Assembly (NCBI GenBank): GCA_024743115.1
Contig: JANSXC010000010.1
Span: 1-64,000 of the forward strand
Length of the DNA: 64,000 nucleotides
Origin: a bacterium
GTDB taxonomy: Bacteria; Planctomycetota; UBA1135; UBA2386
Direction: 5' to 3'
The notes under the pieces are model-generated. The model was given only the letters and a program-made list of their open reading frames with translations, did not search any database and had not been told where the DNA came from. The first letter of the stretch is position 1. Every line of letters starts with the position of its first letter. Of the stretch, positions 61,770 to 64,000 are shown piece by piece. The position numbers and the translations under genes were made by a program.

Positions 61770-62231
61770 TCAGCTCGCGGCGTCGCCGCGGGGTCGGTGT
61801 CGCAACAGGCTCGTCACGTCGTCCACCGCGGCGATCATGTCGTAGCCGGCGATACGTCCGCTCCGGAGCACGTCGTCGGGGTGGCAGCCGAGTCGCTGCG
61901 CGGCGGCGCGGGTCGCGAGTTCGGCGAGCAGGAGCAAACGCTCGAGGCGGTTCTGCGCGTGGCGCACGAAGAACTCGAACGAGTCTTCGTCGCCGATGGT
62001 CGCAGCGAAGAGCCGGGTCCACGGATCGCCGACCGTGCGGCGGCGTGCCTGCATGTCGTATTCGCCGGGGAAGCCGACGGGTGCCACGCTCTGGGTCGCA
62101 CCGGTGCGGTGCACGCGGCGGAACTCGCGTTCGATCTCGCGGTTCATCAGCCGACGCAGTTCGGTCAGCGTGCGAAGGGAGCCACGCGGGGAAAACGGTT
62201 GCCGCGCGGAGTGGTGGTCTCGGCTGTTCAT
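61770..62231 (-). CDS. Hypothetical protein
   Basis: A 153-residue soluble protein, helical, with many Arg and Leu (LMNREIEREFRRVHR, RLERLLLLAELATRAAAQRLG). No family recognised. The ATG at 62231 is 4 bp after the stop of the alanine-dehydrogenase-like gene on the same strand, so both may be on one transcript. Confidence 0.5.
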   Translation of the reverse strand: MNSRDHHSARQPFSPRGSLRTLTELRRLMNREIEREFRRVHRTGATQSVAPVGFPGEYDMQARRRTVGDPWTRLFAATIGDEDSFEFFVRHAQNRLERLLLLAELATRAAAQRLGCHPDDVLRSGRIAGYDMIAAVDDVTSLLRHRPRGDAAS

Positions 62232-62235
62232 GGCT

Positions 62236-63642
62236 CTACGTCTCTTCGGTGGAGTCGTCAGGGTCGTTCGACCGCAGGCGTCGAATGCGGTCGGCGTTGG
62301 GCAGAAGCTGGCTGTAGTCGACGTCGTTGCCGACGGGGTGGATCATCAGGCCGTTGCGCAGATCCTGGCAGTAGCCGTCGAGCACCTGATCGACCTCGAG
62401 GGTCGCCGGCTCGGGGCAGGTCAGATCGAGTGGGCGGTGTCGCAGATAGTCGGTGACGGCGTCCACGCTGCCGTGGCGCGCCGCGAGGAAGAGCAGTGTC
62501 GCGAGATAGGGCAGCACCGCTTCCCCGTGCGCCTCGGATGCGGGCACGGGTCGTTCGCGTGGCATGTTGGACAGGCCTTCGTACCGCAGCGGGGCGAGCG
62601 CCTGGCGCATCGCCACGGCGGACGGATCCGCGCTCGCGATGGCGCCACCTTCGTCGATGGCGATGTCGACGACGATGCCGCGATCGTCCATCGCTTGGCT
62701 CAGCGTCGTGGCGTCGACGACCTTGGGGGCCTTGGCGCCAGGAGCCGCAGGCGCAGTCACGCAGCCGACGACGTTCGCGAGCGCCGCCGCGAGTCGGGGA
62801 TCGCCGCGACCGGAGATCAGAGGGAACTGGAGCCGCGGCTCGTGCGAGTAGTCGCGCTGCAGCTGCTCGATCTTCTCGGGGCGGCGCGGATCCTCGAACA
62901 CGAACACGCGCTTCACGCGATCGGAAGCGAGCAGCGTGCGCGCGGCCGCACGACCGGCATAACCGAACGCGAACACCGCGACGTCGCCTTCGAGTTCGAG
63001 TTCGTTGAGGTGCTCGATGACCCACGTCGCACCGATCTGGCCGGCGTAGCGTGACATCGAACCACGGATCGGCACGCGGCCGCGGTCGGGCGCGCCGACG
63101 TAGCTGCCGTCGAGGATGGTCGGCAGCTCGGCGTGCGGCCGCTTGACCAGCTCCGCGAGGCCGGGCGGAATCTCGTGAGCGCCCGCATGGAGCGCGCCGA
63201 TGCGCAAGAACCGGCCGTTGGCCCGGGTCTCGTAGGGCAGCGGCTCCTTCAGCGCATGCAGCACGTCGATCGGCCCGATCATCGCGAGCTCGGCTTCGCT
63301 GATGATCCGCGCGCCGACCGCTTCGTAGGCAGCGTTGGGCTGATCGCTGTGCTTGCCCGCGTCGTCGATCACGAACGCGTTGAGTTCGATCTCGCACGAC
63401 TTCAGGAGAGCGCGCATCCGGCCGAGCTGTTCGGCCGTGATGCCGACGCGGCGCTCCGGAGTGCCGGTGTCGCGACCGATGCCGCGGTCCGAACCGAGGA
63501 CGAAATTGACCTCACGGCGCGCCAGCGGCTGGGACGCGGCGGCGAGCTCGCACGCCTCGGTCAGGAACCGAATCTGGTCGTCGAAGTCGAACTCGGGCAT
63601 GGCGCGGCGAATGGGCGATTCGTGGTTGGCTTTCGTCGTCAC
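62236..63642 (-). CDS. Alanine dehydrogenase / PNT-family protein
   Basis: A 468-residue member of the alanine dehydrogenase/transhydrogenase fold. The N-terminal domain has PERRVGITAEQL (substrate Arg), LHALKEPLPYE (equivalent of the catalytic Lys) and RIGALHAGAHE (equivalent of the catalytic His). The nucleotide-binding part is FAFGYAGRAAARTLL. The C-terminal part has VVDIAIDEGG and LSNMPRERP, then AVLPYLATLL, as in alanine dehydrogenase. It is longer (468 vs ~370) and diverged, so the substrate may differ. GTG at 63642 or ATG at 63600 are possible starts. Confidence 0.7.
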   Translation of the reverse strand: MTTKANHESPIRRAMPEFDFDDQIRFLTEACELAAASQPLARREVNFVLGSDRGIGRDTGTPERRVGITAEQLGRMRALLKSCEIELNAFVIDDAGKHSDQPNAAYEAVGARIISEAELAMIGPIDVLHALKEPLPYETRANGRFLRIGALHAGAHEIPPGLAELVKRPHAELPTILDGSYVGAPDRGRVPIRGSMSRYAGQIGATWVIEHLNELELEGDVAVFAFGYAGRAAARTLLASDRVKRVFVFEDPRRPEKIEQLQRDYSHEPRLQFPLISGRGDPRLAAALANVVGCVTAPAAPGAKAPKVVDATTLSQAMDDRGIVVDIAIDEGGAIASADPSAVAMRQALAPLRYEGLSNMPRERPVPASEAHGEAVLPYLATLLFLAARHGSVDAVTDYLRHRPLDLTCPEPATLEVDQVLDGYCQDLRNGLMIHPVGNDVDYSQLLPNADRIRRLRSNDPDDSTEET

Positions 63643-63662
63643 GGCGTGGTCCAGGGGTGAGG

Positions 63663-64000
63663 TCAGGCGGCGTCGCGGCCCGGGTCCGGGTCAGCGTTCG
63701 GCGGGTCTTGATCGAAATGGTGCAGCTGCAGGTTGACCGACGCGTTGGCGACCGAGTCGAACAGCTCGAGAAACGGGCGAACCACGTTACCAGTGTTGTC
63801 GGTAATGAAGAACGTGCCGCACATGTACTCGTGGCCGGCGGCGTCGCGGCCGAGGGCCTGAAGCACGAGGGTGCGGCGGTCGATGACGAGGAACGACACG
63901 GATCGCCGGGCCCAGGCGCACATGACCCGCACCTGAGCCTCGGTCTTGCGTTCGTCGCGGAGGCGCAGCACCGCTCGCGTGTGGTCGAATTTGGCCGGCG
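63663..64000 (-). CDS. Hypothetical protein (5' part outside window)
   Basis: The frame is open to the right edge of the window, so the N-terminus is missing. At least 112 residues are visible (FDHTRAVLRLRDERKTEAQ, SVSFLVIDRRTLVLQAL, MCGTFFITDNTGNVVRPFLELFD). Beta-rich, no family recognised. It lies 20 bp upstream of the alanine-dehydrogenase-like gene on the same strand. Confidence 0.5.
   Translation of the reverse strand, partial: PAKFDHTRAVLRLRDERKTEAQVRVMCAWARRSVSFLVIDRRTLVLQALGRDAAGHEYMCGTFFITDNTGNVVRPFLELFDSVANASVNLQLHHFDQDPPNADPDPGRDAA

Noticed and set aside
1..64000. CRISPR arrays, rRNA genes, replication origin
   Set aside because: No regularly spaced direct repeats, rRNA-like sequences or DnaA-box clusters were seen on either strand.

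Overview
The window is about 64 kb of GC-rich bacterial chromosome. It probably comes from a planctomycete-type bacterium. The evidence is the mix of very large secreted beta-propeller proteins, ELWxxDGT-repeat proteins, a Ser/Thr kinase fused to a membrane segment and WD40 repeats, DUF1579 proteins, and a recurrent C-terminal module with a G-x-G-C motif in seven exported proteins. There is no rRNA gene and no complete tRNA, so the assignment rests on gene content only.

Layout. 1-5.9 kb: a 5'-anchored partial secreted propeller, an SF2 helicase and DNA topoisomerase III, all on the minus strand. 6.0-9.4 kb: small plus-strand genes, including a lipoprotein with a BRCT-like domain and a decayed AAA ATPase whose P-loop is gone. 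9.4-14.5 kb: minus-strand ELWxxDGT protein, HEAT/PDZ protein and DUF445 protein. 14.6-22.1 kb: DUF1579 protein, unknown secreted protein, adhesin-like lipoprotein, proline racemase/hydroxyproline epimerase, and an M14 peptidase lipoprotein followed by a YejB/YejE-like peptide permease pair. 22.1-28.5 kb: ECF sigma plus putative anti-sigma, MoaA, an FHA-TM-vWA protein and RsmD.

28.5-35.4 kb looks accessory. It opens with a 3' tRNA-Met(CAU) fragment plus terminator and a 19-bp palindrome. It then holds a 2-hydroxyacid dehydrogenase, an abutting pair of an unknown gene and a DUF2971 gene, several AT-richer genes with no recognisable family, one complete 1.3-kb insertion sequence, its 430-bp internally deleted derivative and solitary end fragments. 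A further end fragment lies at 42.2 kb, next to a fungal-type saccharopine dehydrogenase gene.

35.6-48.3 kb: a large secreted propeller, an ECF sigma gene divergent from the kinase-WD40 gene, saccharopine dehydrogenase, a lamin-tail protein, a secreted OB/TPR-like protein and a GH29 alpha-L-fucosidase with an NTF2-like tail. 48.4-52.5 kb: a tight operon for heme A synthesis and cytochrome oxidase assembly (ctaA, ctaB, an ABC exporter pair, a DUF420 gene). 52.5-57.4 kb: two tandem secreted serine proteases. 57.5-64 kb: recN, several secreted or unknown proteins, an alanine-dehydrogenase-family protein and a partial gene at the right edge.
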